Source: Turnera subulata (Eukaryota; Streptophyta; Magnoliopsida; Malpighiales; Passifloraceae). From it: a stretch of 64,000 nt of DNA. Position numbers and translations under genes: made by a program. Positions 52,999 through 64,000 of the stretch are shown in pieces. Position 1 is the stretch's first letter; each line of letters begins with the position of its first letter. The stretch is from assembly GCA_028386065.3 (NCBI GenBank), contig JAKUCV010004279.1, positions 28,293-92,292 on the forward strand, given 5' to 3'. The notes beneath the pieces are model-generated. The model had not been told where the DNA came from, did no database searches, and was given only the letters and a program-made list of their open reading frames with translations.

Positions 52999-53574
52999 AT
53001 GACATCGTACGGCACGATACCCACCTCGTCGTCCCCGGGAGGAGGCGGGGGTGCTAACCTAGAGTACATATCTCGCGCCAAAGAACGCATAAAGCAAGGG
53101 CTAGCCACGCGAAGGCCATGGAAGCTCATGTTCGATATTCACTCCTTTAGCTTCACCACCAAAGTAGGGGAGATACTGGGGCGGGTGAGGACCAACACCG
53201 CCTACTTCCGCACCAACTACGCCATAATAGTGCTCGCAATCCTGTTCTTGAGCCTGCTCTACCACCCCATCTCGCTCATAGTGTTCGTCGCCATGATGGC
53301 GGCGTGGCTATTCTTGTACTTCATGAGGGACGAGCCCCTGGTGGTTGTTGGGCGGACGGTGGACGACCGGGTGGTGCTGCTGGTGCTGGGGGTGTTGACC
53401 GTGGTGTTCTTGATCTTGACGCAGGTGGCCTTGAATGTTCTGGTGTCGCTCTTGATCGGGGCGGCGGTGGTGCTGCTTCATGGGGCGTTGAGGAAGACGG
53501 ATGATTTGTACTTGGATGAAGAGGCTACTGGTTTGGTCAGTACTGGTGGCCACCATGGATCTTCCTCTTCTTAA
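52999..53574 (+). CDS. PRA1F: PRA1 family protein, F clade (prenylated Rab acceptor)
   Basis: A single exon gives 191 residues. The start ATG follows a purine-rich leader, and the N-terminus MTSYGTIPTSSSPGGGGGAN is typical of plant PRA1.F. The PRA1 domain follows: AKERIKQGLATRRPWKLMFD, then RTNTAYFRTNYAIIVLAILF, two pairs of hydrophobic segments (about 74-112 and 124-165) and an acidic tail LRKTDDLYLDEE. PRA1 proteins sit in endomembranes (ER to Golgi and endosomes) and bind prenylated Rab GTPases, helping vesicle traffic. Plant PRA1 genes are usually intronless, as here. The coding region is clearly more GC-rich than its surroundings. Confidence 0.93.
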   Translation: MTSYGTIPTSSSPGGGGGANLEYISRAKERIKQGLATRRPWKLMFDIHSFSFTTKVGEILGRVRTNTAYFRTNYAIIVLAILFLSLLYHPISLIVFVAMMAAWLFLYFMRDEPLVVVGRTVDDRVVLLVLGVLTVVFLILTQVALNVLVSLLIGAAVVLLHGALRKTDDLYLDEEATGLVSTGGHHGSSSS

Positions 53575-54508
53575 TATTGATTGATTGTGAGTGTTCTTTT
53601 TTTTTTTCTTGAAATATGTGGATGATGTATTTCAATTGGGAGTTGTTATTGGTAGTAATGTAAGATTAATCCCATTTTGTTTGTTGATTTTGGTGTCCAT
53701 CAATATGTGTATTTTTTTTTTTGTTATGGAATTTGGGTTCAATTGGAATCGTTGCAAGCTGTGAAAATCTAACATGTTATTGATCCATCACCATATTAGT
53801 GCTGGGGATGTAATTTTCCGGCGGGTTTGTTCGTTAATTTCCCAAAGACGATCCAAATTATTGTCATCACTCAGTTAATAAACTTGTTGGTTAACTTGCT
53901 CTGAATGGTTGCTGCAACTTCCATGGAATGGTAGCAAAAACATGCTATATAGTACTATATACTACTACTCCGGTACTTACAAGTGTAGTGGATCCCTCCA
54001 AATCCAATAATAGGACTGTTCATCTCCGATATAAAGAGACTCTACTAGTTTTTTTTTTTCGAAAACATAGAAACTTTCACTAACCGAAGTCATTAAATGA
54101 GTACACCAAGTTCCATCGGTGGTGTGGTTACCCATGCCATAGGGCATGTCTGATTTACAGCCCTAATTATCATACTGTTAATATTCGCAATGTTAACGGA
54201 AAGGGCTTGATAATATATCACACCGTTCAAAAAAAAAAATGATATTATCACACAACCTTTCTAATGTAATGGTAAGCTTCACAGGCTGGTCCTGTGTTTC
54301 GTTTATGTACAATTCCGCATCACAACAGTGTTAATGGAAGGCGGCCTATCTCATGTGGACCGATATGAAACCTATTAGAGGATGGGCCAAGTGGGCTGTA
54401 AATTCAGTTAGCGACGTTTTTGTTTCTTAATAATCAACCAGGAGACAATGCATTTACAACGTTCCACTTGCAATTCATTAGTGTCCTACTGTCCTTGGCT
54501 TTATGGCA
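53575..54508. other. Intergenic, with a retroelement 3' end
   Basis: PRA1.F 3' flank. At about 54048 a poly(T) run followed by CGAAAACATAGAAACTTTC resembles the 3' end of the other minus-strand retroelements here (TTTCGAAAAA on the minus strand). Its extent to the right is unclear and no target duplication was found. Confidence 0.45.
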
Positions 54509-54754
54509 TACGATCAGTCAAATTTTTTTTTTCGAAACCGGGAAGTATATTAAAAATATACGTGAGCTCAATACATGATTAGAAGTCGGTAGCTCAAGTC
54601 GACTTCTATCTTATACAAGAGACATGATAATCATAGTAAAACTAATACATGACGAGGGATTAGAATCCCAGACAAAATGGACAGGAAGAAACAACATGGA
54701 CTGCTGGAAAAACCACGGTAAATACTGAAAGTATAAACAAAGGAACGTGACCGG

Positions 54755-56730
54755 TCAGCGAGGATGAGAAATATCAAGCGGTCGATCCATAGTCATACCG
54801 GAACTGGATGCACCGGGGGAGAAAATCAAGCGGTGCCAGTCTTCTGTAAGGACTACTGCCGTGTGATTCTGACTTCTGCGGGGTCGGGGAGGGGCTGGAT
54901 GGTTGAAATTGTTGGAGACAGCGGGGTACATGGCAGGGGAAAGGACTGAGTGGGGGACAGGTCCGATGGGAGATTGGACAACATCTGAGGTAGACGGGTA
55001 AGTGCTGGTATTGGAAACATTTTGAAGGGATTGTTTTTTGGGGGTTTCCTTGGATATAAGCTTTGAGATTTTCAGGGGTTGAGATTTTCTGTTGGATTGC
55101 TTTGGGATTCGGGTAGACTGCTTATTTTTGGACCGATGGATTGTCCCTGCCCCTATGAAATCTTGAAGTGTAGGTAGAGCCGGGGAGGGTTCAGGCTGCG
55201 AATGGGTCGTATCATCGTTTGTGGTTGGTGGAGGAGGGGAAGGTACAATTGGTATTTTCAGAGAGGCATTCGATCTGGTTTGTATCGGTGGAGTGGGTAA
55301 AGTCGGGGTTGGGGTGATGACTGCCTCAGAGTCCTCAGGTCGAGGCCGACTTAGAGCTTGGAACCTGTTAGGTGGAATGCTAGTATGAGAGGCTAATGGA
55401 GACACAAGAGGGCCAGTATTTTGACGTTGGGGTGGCCGCCTGGACCTTCGAGGGACATTCATCCATTCCCCTCGCCCTTCATTTGTCGAGACAACTGTCT
55501 CCCCAGAAGATATTGAAGATGCAGAGGGGGGCACAGACGTGCCTCCCTGAATATACGGAGCTACCAGGCAAGCTAGAATGTTATGATCAAGTTTTCTACA
55601 AATATAACAAATATCTGGCAACCCTTCATAACCAACCTTTAACGGTTCCCCTTCAAGGTATACAGTCCCCTTGAGAGGTTTCGTTAAATCAAGACAAACA
55701 GCTACTCGTGCAAATTTAGCTCTAGTGGGGTTAGAAGAATTACCATCGAGCTTGACGGTTCTGCCCACCATGTTGCCGAGCTATCGCATAATCCGGGAAT
55801 GGTACCGGTTGGTTGGAAAGTCGGGGAACTGAATCCAGGTGATGATGGAGTCAATTTTGCCGGAAGAAGCTCGGAAGTTAGGGGACCAAGGTTGCACACT
55901 GAGGACGCTTCTGTAAATGAACCAAGGTCCATTGGTCAGGGCATGCAAATAATCTTGAGACTCCTATAACCTTACCAAATAAAAATTATTTTCGAGGTCT
56001 ATAATCTTGATCGAACCGGTCGGCTTCCAAAGCTCTAACAGTTTTGTACCCAGAGCTGTGAAGCCAATATATCGTCCATATAATTTGACAACAACTGCAT
56101 TTTCCCATTGTTTGTCCAGTCTGGCTTTGAAAGGATCAGATAGAACTAAATTCTCCATGCCATCGTGTTCGGTCACCATCAAATCTCCTTCTTCATACTC
56201 GGCCTCTCCCTCAAGTTCCCACGGGTCGGATTGGTATAGCGGATTGGACCCGGCGAATAGGGTGTCTCGGTAACTCGGGCGCACATCCTCCATGGGCTCA
56301 TCGGTACCCTCCGGTTTGGTCAGCTCTGGGATGGGTTGAGAGGACTGGGTTGACCCGATTGAACCAGGTCGGCTTGGGTTGACCCGATTGAACCAGGTCG
56401 GCTTGGGTTGACCCGGTTGAACCTGACCGGGCTGGTTTGACCCAGTTGAACCAGGTCTGGTTGTTGGGGTTGGCCCGGCTTGGGTGCAGATGGTGAGGGA
56501 GACCGGATCCGGTCAGTGGCGAGGTTGTCGTCGGCCGATCTGGTGCGGGAGCGAGACCGCCGGCGGTGGACAGGGGTGGCCGACACCATGGCAGCTCTGT
56601 AACTCAGTTTGGAAGCATTCATGGTTTCATCTGTTGGATCCAGAGGAATCGGGTCGCCGTCCTTGAGCCTCTCAAGCCTCGGGTCTTGCTCCTCCTCCAA
56701 CTGCTCCATGGTTTCTGCCGCCTCCTCCAT
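54755..56730 (-). pseudogene. Broken LINE ORF1 (DUF4283 plus CCHC knuckle), copy 2
   Basis: ATG 56730 (MEEAAETMEQLEEEQDPRLE) opens a frame that stops at 56320. The DUF4283 part (YRDTLFAGSNPLYQ, DPFKARLDKQWENAVVVKLY) continues in a different frame. That frame then has two in-frame TAG codons, at 55966-55964 (where copy 1 has Trp) and 55783-55781 (where copy 1 has Gln), before the knuckle CYICRKLDHNILAC and the Pro-rich tail ending at 54755. Many blocks match copy 1, such as SVLSVQPWSPNFRAS. It cannot make full protein. Confidence 0.85.
56347..56462. repeat. 29-bp minisatellite, four units, inside ORF1 copy 2
   Basis: Units are 56347-56375, 56376-56404, 56405-56433 and 56434-56462. The first two are identical and the others are imperfect. 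Because 29 is not a multiple of 3, the minus-strand frame reads successive units in different frames (VRFNRVNPS, RPGSIGSTQ, ADLVQSGQP). Confidence 0.9.
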
Positions 56731-57071
56731 GGTTTTTGCGAAGTACTGGAGGTGGCTGATGAACGATGAAGAAAAGAAAAAGTGTTGGGTTCTTCTAAAG
56801 CAGTCCTAACTGTGTCGTTACGACCAGTCAATCTTTGGAGTCACAGGATGAATTGAATATTTGAGTTCATTACAAAATCGATATTTATGTTTCATATAGT
56901 AGCTTTTTAAAAAGGTGAATTAATTTTTTAAAATGTTTGGTGATAAATCAAATATGACTTTAAATCATTAACCTTTTGTGCTATGGAATTTTTTTTTCCC
57001 TTTTTGACGGAAGCATATAGCCATGGAATTTATTCTTTTTTCATATAGAACCAATAGATGTTATAATTAAG

Positions 57072-57192
57072 ACCAAACCGCGCTATTTATTTTTTATTTT
57101 TTTTTTTTTCACCAAGGCCATCATGGTTCAAGTCATGGTGTGGGTGGGTAGGGGAATGGGTACCCTCTAGGCTTGTACCAAACCGCGCTATT
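57072..57192 (-). mobile_element. Tiny retro-insertion (89 bp) with 16-bp target duplication
   Basis: ACCAAACCGCGCTATT is repeated perfectly at 57072-57087 and 57177-57192. The 89 bp between starts with a T-rich run and continues CACCAAGGCCATCATGG, so it is a short minus-strand retrotransposed piece with an A-tail. It ends about 60 bp before the RRM gene start codon. Confidence 0.85.
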
Positions 57193-57252
57193 AAAAGGGG
57201 AAATCCTATTTTACCCTTTTTTTTTTTTTGGTTGGCAATTGGAGCTGAAAAA

Positions 57253-60199
57253 ATGGCACATCTCCATCACCCGCCCTACGATCCTTATTACCAGCTGGCG
57301 CAGCCTCCGCTGCAGGAGGTGCTGACGGCCGCCGGGGCAACAGACTGGAACGGCGGCGGGATCAACACGCTGTTCGTGTCGGGGCTTCCGGATGATGTTA
57401 AGGCGCGCGAAATCCACAACCTATTCCGTAGACGCCCCGGTTTCGAGTCTTGCCAGCTCAAGTACACCGGGCGCGGCAACCAGGTCAGGCCAACCACCCC
57501 CACTCCCTTCTTCTTCTTCATCTTCTTCTTTCCCGCGAAAAAAGAAAATTCTGCAACTGGCAAGAAAAAAATGTAAAATAGGAAAAAAATGATACTCTTT
57601 TTCTTTTTTTCTTTTCGGATTATGAGTTCAATTTTGACAAGGCCACTGCATTGTGAGTAAAGTGTAGAACTTTACTGAATAGGAGGATGTTTTTAATTTT
57701 TATTGTCTTAAAGCTTGTTAATTAGTTCAGTGGAGATGAGTGAGTCAGGTGCAGCATGGCAACAATTAAAGTAGAGATTTTTTTTACTTTCTGTTATTGT
57801 CTTGGTGGTGGTTTCTCTTGTTCTTTTTACCTGGATAGTATAAGGGTGACTAGAGATGTGGTCAGTAACAGCTTGACCTTGTATTTGTTTTGTTTCAGGT
57901 TGTTGCATTTGCCACCTTCGTCAATCATCAATCCGCAATGGCAGCATTGCACTCTTTAGATGTAAGGATTGTGTGTCTGTGTTTTACCTTCATAAAAGCA
58001 TGCCTTGTTTTGTCAACTCAAGGTTGGATTACAAGATTTGTCTGCCTCATTCACTTGTTGTTTTATAATGGATTTAGGGAGTTAAGTTTGATCCGCAAAC
58101 TGGGTCCACTCTGCATATCGAACTTGCTCGATCAAACTCGAGGAGAAAGCACAAACCAGGTAGACGATTACATGCTCTTAGTGATTGAGTTTCTTTCTGC
58201 TCAATCACATATCAGATGGTGGACTTGACATTCTTTCTTTTGCAGGTAGTGGAGCTTATGTTGTTATTGACAAGCGAACTAAGAAAAAGACCTCCGATAC
58301 TGACGAACAATCAAGTGATGATGGTAATTTCTGATTTTCCTGTAAGTAATTATTTGTATGTTTAAACCTCATTCGTTCCCCATCCATGAATATCTATACT
58401 TTTACTCCTTAAGAGTTGTGGTAAACTGGATTTTACTTGTGTCAGGAACTTACCTTGGATATGATTCAGTGCCATATTTTTCATCATCGGCTGTTTTCCC
58501 ACTTACAGGAAGCAGCGACTCTGATGATGAGCCTACAAATGACAATGCCGATGCTTCAAACCTGGCTGACACTAGCACAAAAAGGTTGAAACTTGACGGC
58601 ACCTTACGATACACATTTTCTATGTTGAAAGTTTAGAATTGTGAATTGCACAATTCTTGAATTCACTTGCAAAAGGACTCCTTTTTTTCCTATGACTCTT
58701 GTTGCATCCCTGAGTTTTTCTTTTTTCTGACTGTTAATATATGTAGTGAGACAACTGCCGAAACTGACAATGTCACAGCAGCTACAAATGTAAGTGAACT
58801 TTCTACTTTCGATGGATTCTCTCAATATAGCGGCCGATTCCTTTTCCTGACTGCTCCAGATCATGTGCCATGCAAACTTGTTTTATTGGGAAGAGAATGT
58901 TAGGGTGTGTAATTTTGGCGTGGAAAAGGAAACATATTCTTCTCTGACTGGTTCAAGTAGGATTAACCTATGGCTCTTGATCCAGCTTATCATGTTTCTG
59001 GAAGCTCCATTGTGAAAATTTATAAGCGTCGATAATGATACTGTTTTTGTCAAAACTGAGGTCAATTGATGAAAATCAAAGCAGTTTCACACTAACACTT
59101 TCTTTTTCTGCTGAATTAACATTTAAATTTACAGAATGTGTACTGTTATTGCTCTGTATAGTTCCCACAACAAACGATTGATGCAGGATCGGTTAGAAAA
59201 GGCTGCAGCAGGAGGTGTTCAGCCTTGCTCCACTTTGTTTATTGCAAATCTAGGTCCAAATTGCACTGAAGATGAACTGAGACAAGTTCTGTCAGGGTAA
59301 GTTCATTTCAAGATCCTTGAAATGCAGTATTAGCTATGTTATTTTGTTTTCTGATTATTTCATCTTCTACCATGTCTATTGTCTACCATTAATTATATGG
59401 TGAATAGACTTGTGTTCATTAAAATCCTTTTATTGCAGCTACCCTGGATTTAACTTGCTCAAGTTGCGTGCCAGAGGTGGAATGCCTGTTGCCTTTGCTG
59501 ATTTTAAGGTATGAATGACGACAAGGCTTTTGTTTTTGAAGCTAGGTGAGAGTTATTGCAAAAGCAGATATGATATCTCGCATGCATGCACAAAATAAAG
59601 AGCACAAACCATCCTTCCTTAGCTTATTGGCTGATGTTGGTTATACATGGGCTTCCATTTCCAAATCCCTTTCATATACAGCATAGGTCGTAATGCTCAA
59701 GGAATAACAGTTATTGATCTCGTATTCTTCAAGCTTAGATGCTTTAAGATTCTTCTTTAATTGCATTCCGACTTGGATGGCTTCCTTGGTTTGATGAAGA
59801 GACGAGATGGTGTAGCTAGGATGTGAACCACTTGGATGTTTAAATGGATCCAGGTGTTGTTAATCATTGGCAGAAAGGACTAAAGCATAGTGGCCGAAAT
59901 TTATTGTATAGAATGACTTTCTTATGATCTTTTAGATGTATCTTTTTCTTTCTTTGTTTTTCTTTTCTTATTTTGATTCTTTTTATTTCCGGCAGGAAGT
60001 TGAACAAGCTATACAAGTTATGGAGGATCTTCAGGACACCCTGTTACCATCATCGGACAGGGGTGGCATGCACATAGAGTACTTACTCCTGAATTCCCTC
60101 TCTCTACTTATCAGCAAACTTTCTTTTGTTCAAAGTAGTTAGTGATATTTTTCAATGGTGCCTACTAGATTTGCGCGGTCCAAAATGAGGAAGCACTAG
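57253..60199 (+). CDS. Two-RRM RNA-binding protein (plant scw1/WHI3-like group)
   Basis: Ten exons: 57253-57483, 57899-57961, 58078-58159, 58246-58323, 58509-58584, 58747-58789, 59187-59296, 59439-59508, 59996-60078 and 60169-60199, giving 288 residues. RRM1 starts at residue ~37 with RNP2 LFVSGL (40-45) and RNP1-like VVAFATF (78-84), then GVKFDPQTGSTLHIELARSN. A Ser/Asp-rich acidic linker (~115-190) follows. RRM2 has RNP2 LFIANL (208-213) and RNP1-like PVAFADF (244-250), ending MHIEFARSKMRKH. This matches the plant family annotated as cell-wall-integrity scw1-like or nuclear-speckle RNA-binding proteins (for example At2g42240). It should bind single-stranded RNA, but no target is known from sequence. 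Exon 6 is only 43 bp. Confidence 0.92.
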
Positions 60200-62300
60200 G
60201 AGAGAGTGAAGTGTCAATCAACTCTTGATGCTGCTAAGTTCCTGCCCTGAAAGTTCTCGTTGAAGAAAACTTTGCTCCAGATGAAGTCCTATGATCTCAG
60301 CAATGCTTTGGAGAGTCAAAACTGCCCAACATTATAAAGCTTTGTTTCCCCTCATTGTAGCTATGCATTGCTCATAGCGTAGAGAAAGTTCGATACGTTG
60401 TATCAAACGAGGATGTAAGATTTGAAGGAGAATAGGAAAAGAAAAAACCTTAGATGCATCATTCCAATTGGGAATCTGTTCATTGGTGGGTGATGAGACC
60501 TGAATGAAAGGTTGCAGTTTGCACATTATTCACTTTTGAAGGAATACGGGCTTTTAACATTTATTTAAACCAACGTCTGACACAACAGATGGCCCAGGTG
60601 AGGCCCAATGGTATTTTGGCAAAAGATGGCCCAATTAAAACATAGTACACAACCGGGCCCCTTAGATGCAGCATACAGGTGTTAATTTTCCCGCCATCTA
60701 AGGAGCAGTAGGCGCAGCCTATTTGGCCGTGACTGCCCATGACAGGAGGTCATGAATTAAATGCAGACAATTTAATTCCACGATAGGTTGTCATGAAATG
60801 ATGAAACAAGCAGAGGGTAAATAAGGACAAGACAGTAACTAACTTGAACCCACTGCATAGTGCATACCAAAAACCAAGAACGATCAGAGGAGGGGCTGTC
60901 TTCATGTGGTGCAGCAGCCAAGAGACCAAGGAAAGGGAGCACATACTCCAAAGAACAATTAAACTGGATTCTGAATCTCTCTCGAGCTTTGTCATCATCT
61001 TCTTTAATGCTTGGACTTATTTATTGTTATCTCTATGTGAAACTTCAAAATTTAAAAAGTTACAGCTAATATAAGGAGGATTCCTTCTCATTATTGCAAC
61101 CCCTCATTAATGGGCATTGCTATCATACCCAGGGGAAAATCTCGGGTAACATTACCCTGATAACGTGGACAAACAAAATTATAACACCTGGTTATGTGGG
61201 CCAGTTAAGCAAGGCTTGATTGTGTGGGCCAGTTAAGGCTAAGTTACAATTTGATACTCAAAAAAAATTAAATTATAAAATAGTATATCATTTCTTTCTT
61301 TTTGTATTTCTATACCAAGTATGAAAATATGAAATTCCTAATTAAACTGTTCAACACCCATCTTCTTTTCTTGTCACCTGAACCTAATTAATATGGTACC
61401 TTTTTCTTTATAAAAATTAATATATTATCTTAAATATATCTTATGCTATGAATTTATGCTAGGAGCTTTTAAAGTAATTTATATATAATACCATATCATT
61501 AAGGAAAAAATTTTTCTAAGAAAAAAAGTAAATCTTATTTTTTTAAAAAAAAATAAGTCTATGTAACAAGCTTAGAATGTCATGTAGCTTGAGTTTGTAT
61601 TAAACTCACTTGTTTATATCTTTTATTTTTTAATTCTACCTCAAATCAACTTTTCATTCTTATTGGAAAAAATTGTAAAAGAAAGAAATGTGCACGAGAC
61701 ATGGAAAATACTTCTCCCTTCCAATTAATATCAATTGATCATGTTTAACCAAAATTAATCGTCGCAAATCATGGTAATTAGGAAAGGAAAAAATCAAGGA
61801 TCCTTAAGTAAAATAGAAAAAGTCAACCATCATGCACTTTTATAATGCCTTGGAAGCCGATCTTACCCCGTCATTCCTATATTTTATAACAATATTTAAT
61901 CACTTATAATTCACAACAAGACGTTATTCAGTTTTGTTCAAGTTCCATACATATGATTAACGTTGATTGTCCTTAATTAATATAAATCCAAAGCAAAATT
62001 AATTAATCCAAACCGTTAATAAAAATATAACCATATTATTATTTGGCTAAAACTATTAATAATTATTAATAAAATGAATAGATTGAATTAATCTAATTAT
62101 TATCTCGTCTAATTAATTCTGTCCGTTCTTATAGAGCCACTAATGAGTCCGTTAATATCGTCCCGAGAACATGAGCCCGTTACACGCTTGACTTATTTTC
62201 GAGTCCGCTGTGTAATCTGCAAAAACCCGAGCCAGGGAAGCTAATCGGGCTAAGGAATTAAGCAATATGAATATCTTCAGTCATCAGATTCTACCTTGGC
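60200..62300. other. Intergenic, AT-rich, no gene seen
   Basis: RRM gene 3' flank followed by very AT-rich spacer. A repeated GTGGGCCAGTTAAG occurs near 61197 and 61225. Nothing else could be supported. Confidence 0.55.
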
Positions 62301-62877
62301 CAGATTATGTCCGAGCCTCGTAGGGAAACGCTTGGGTTATTGACAGACTGCGTCCAGGTACTGCACAAACAATATGAAGTCTCGTGACACACAACAACTC
62401 CTCCCCCGAATCGCTGTCCACGTGACACCCAACTGCCGACGCCAACCCACCCAACTCAAGGAATGAGAAAGCAACAAATCCATCCAATTCCACCACCAAC
62501 CGGCCATCACCAAAACAACCCAAACGACAGTCGTTCCCGCTGCCATCTACTTGTGTCCGGAGCTCCACCGAACGACGGTGTCAGCCACCCACGCGTCGGG
62601 AAGGAGGCGGCACGGAAAGGAGACGTCGCGGGGAGGAACTGGCGGTGTGCGACGGCGGCAGATCGGAGGGAAAACGAAGGCCAGAAGCGACGGTACCGGG
62701 TGAAGCTCTTGACGACAGCGACTTCGTCGCTCTCCGTGTCGGGTGCGGCAGCAACGAGCCAAGGAAGAGGGAGGAGGTGCGGAGGCAAGGGAGAAGCCGG
62801 CGGTGTCGTGTGCAGGCGAGGAGGAGACGGTCGGTGTAGCGTCGGCCGGTGGTGGGGGTGGTGGATCGGGCGGCAGC

Positions 62878-63074
62878 TCCTCCTCCTCCTTTTTTTTTCT
62901 AGTTTCTCTCTTCTTTTTTTCCGATTTCTATTTCCCTTTTTTTCCTTTTTTTTCTCTCTTTTTTTTCTTTTCTCTCTTTTTTTTCTTCTTTCTTTTTTTT
63001 TTCTCTCCCTCTCTTTCTTTTTTTTCTTCTTCCTTTCTTCTTTCCCTCTTCTCTCTTTTTTTTTTCTTCCCAGG
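62878..63074 (+). repeat. About 200-nt polypyrimidine tract
   Basis: An almost pure T/C run starts with (CTC)n, continues as TTTTC / CTTT blocks and ends TTCTTCCCAGG. It is the source of the artificial Lys/Arg/Glu-rich minus-strand frames there. Confidence 0.9.
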
Positions 63075-63855
63075 TTCACGGTTTATACAGGTGAGGATAC
63101 TGTGCATCAGTCGCCTCAATAATGCAGGCGGGACTGATCCGGACCAGAAAATAACTGATACCCCCTTAGTTATTTTCCCAAGATTCCGGGACCCGAAAAA
63201 TACCAACTTAGATCCGAAAAATCCACAAAAAATCTCGAGCGCGGGAAAAGACTCGGTTAAGAAAAACGACGCCCGATTTACCTTGAATTAATTACCCAAG
63301 AATAATTCATTCGGTAAATCACTGTAGAAAGACTTTTTGAAACGCCCCGACCCGAATTTACCGTATACAGTAAACCCGAGCCGGAACTGTGACAACCCAA
63401 CCCAAATAACCTAGCATACAGTGCAAATAATAGAAAACAGGCTCAACAGCCCAAAATATAAAACCCATATATTTGGCCCCTCGGCCCGACAATGACATAT
63501 CATAACCGGCCCAATGGCCTAACAATAACAAAATAGTGCACAGCGGAAGACTTTAAACTCACATAAGCACTGTATGCATAAATGCAAACTATGGATCCGA
63601 GCCCTGTCCAAGGGATAACGCTGCAGCCTGTCTGGAATGCATCAACCTGTACATGAAACAACTCATCCTACGGGATGAAAGCCCGCAGGTGAGGGGTGAG
63701 TCCGAAGTGCTCACCGACGAAGGAAAGACCAACAATATGAACACTAAAAATTACTCAAGGTCGAAAACAAGCAAAAACCGACCCAAAGACTCAAACAAAA
63801 TCAATTATCCAATTTTATCTTTCCGGGCCCCGTCACGGATAAGCTAGGGTCGTAC

Positions 63856-63990
63856 CAGGTTATCAACCTGTTCCTGGTGCCAGATCAACAAGAACCCGGG
63901 ATCAACATCCCAATATCAAACTCAGGGATCAACATCCCAATCAAACCGGCATCAACATGCCCATCACAAGTAACCCAGATCATGGCACCA
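63856..63990. repeat. Cluster of small hairpins inside a long stem
   Basis: CAGGTT-ATC-AACCTG lies at 63856-63870. Three 14-bp palindromic units share the loop CAAC: GGGATCAACATCCC at 63898 and 63925, and GGCATCAACATGCC at 63948. TGGTGCCA (63875-63882) followed by GATC can pair with GATC-A-TGGCACCA (63979-63990), enclosing the three. Confidence 0.7.
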
Positions 63991-64000
63991 CAAAACAGTC

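Larger units (their letters stand above)
54522..56818 (-). mobile_element. ORF1-only non-LTR (LINE-type) element, copy 2, degraded
   Basis: The flanks TACGATCAGTCAA (54509-54521) and TACGACCAGTCAA (56819-56831) are a 13-bp duplication with one mismatch. A poly(T) run (54522-54532) and CGAAACCGGGAAGTATATTA mark the 3' end on the minus strand. The same 3' sequence, with ATACGTGAGCTCAATACATG, occurs in copy 1. Only ORF1 is present, as in copy 1. The 2.30 kb length and matching layout show a family of short elements and not a chance deletion of one LINE. Confidence 0.82.
62301..64000. repeat. Repeat-like region, possibly LTR retrotransposon sequence
   Basis: The composition changes abruptly to GC-rich (about 62400-62880), then a pyrimidine tract, then sequence with GAAACGCCCCGACCCG and GTGACAACCCAACCC, which are reminiscent of Ty3/gypsy LTRs in plants. 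No pol or gag domain is visible, and the window ends before the element could be closed. The overlapping frames of up to 219 codons on both strands come from low-complexity sequence and are not called. Confidence 0.4.

Noticed and set aside
57116..57145. GGTTCAAGTC-like box B in the tiny insertion upstream of the RRM gene
   Set aside because: Box B orientation disagrees with the position of the A/T tail, so a SINE call is not supported.
59157..59186. Alternative earlier acceptor for exon 7 of the RRM gene
   Set aside because: Using TATAG near 59160 adds 25 bases and breaks the frame. The acceptor at 59186 keeps it.
62463..63291. Overlapping frames of 182-219 codons on both strands
   Set aside because: They are made of the pyrimidine tract and GC-rich low-complexity DNA, show no domain and lack gene-like structure.
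63898..63961. Spaced short repeats resembling a CRISPR array
   Set aside because: There are only three 14-bp units with unequal spacing in plant nuclear DNA, with no cas genes. It is a tandem hairpin repeat.

Overview
This window is nuclear DNA of a flowering plant, almost certainly a eudicot. The genes are split by many short GT-AG introns, intergenic DNA is AT-rich, and every recognised protein has its closest remembered relative in a eudicot family (CYP90D, CBL10, PLD-epsilon, FLX-like, PRA1.F, RH20). The species cannot be read from the sequence. One unknown base (N) lies near 52310.

Nine gene models were rebuilt exon by exon. Reading frame and splice sites agree at every junction. In order they are: chloroplast Mini-RNase III (minus, 11835-14818); DEAD-box helicase RH20 (plus, 15417-19303); a small plant membrane protein of unknown function (plus, 20576-23027); brassinosteroid C-23 hydroxylase CYP90D1 (plus, 25815-30365); FLX-like coiled-coil protein (plus, 32363-34086); calcium sensor CBL10 (minus, 43881-45796); phospholipase D epsilon (minus, 47596-50381); PRA1.F (plus, 52999-53574); and a two-RRM RNA-binding protein (plus, 57253-60199). 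They do not form one pathway. They are independent housekeeping and signalling genes whose order is itself informative, because it combines two Arabidopsis blocks (near At1g55140-At1g55190 and At3g13720-At3g13740). This looks like the state before one duplicated block lost complementary genes.

The first 11.8 kb has no recognisable gene. It holds a long foldback element (823-1449), a complete non-autonomous hAT element with 8-bp target duplications (3855-4765), and simple repeats. From 34 to 43.6 kb is a retroelement-rich gap. It has a possible decayed gene, a 0.8-kb retro-insertion, a tandem duplication of its edge, a 2.4-kb LINE-type element carrying only ORF1 (DUF4283 and zinc knuckle) with 18-bp target duplications, and a LINE RNase H 3' fragment. 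A second, more damaged ORF1-only element lies at 54522-56818. The last 1.7 kb is repeat-like, with a 200-nt pyrimidine tract and an array of small hairpins showing compensatory changes.

No wholly new system was found. The most interesting leads are the paired ORF1-only LINE elements, the layered insertion history at 39.5-43 kb, the hairpin array at 63.86-63.99 kb, the GC-AG intron in CYP90D1, and the conserved gene order.
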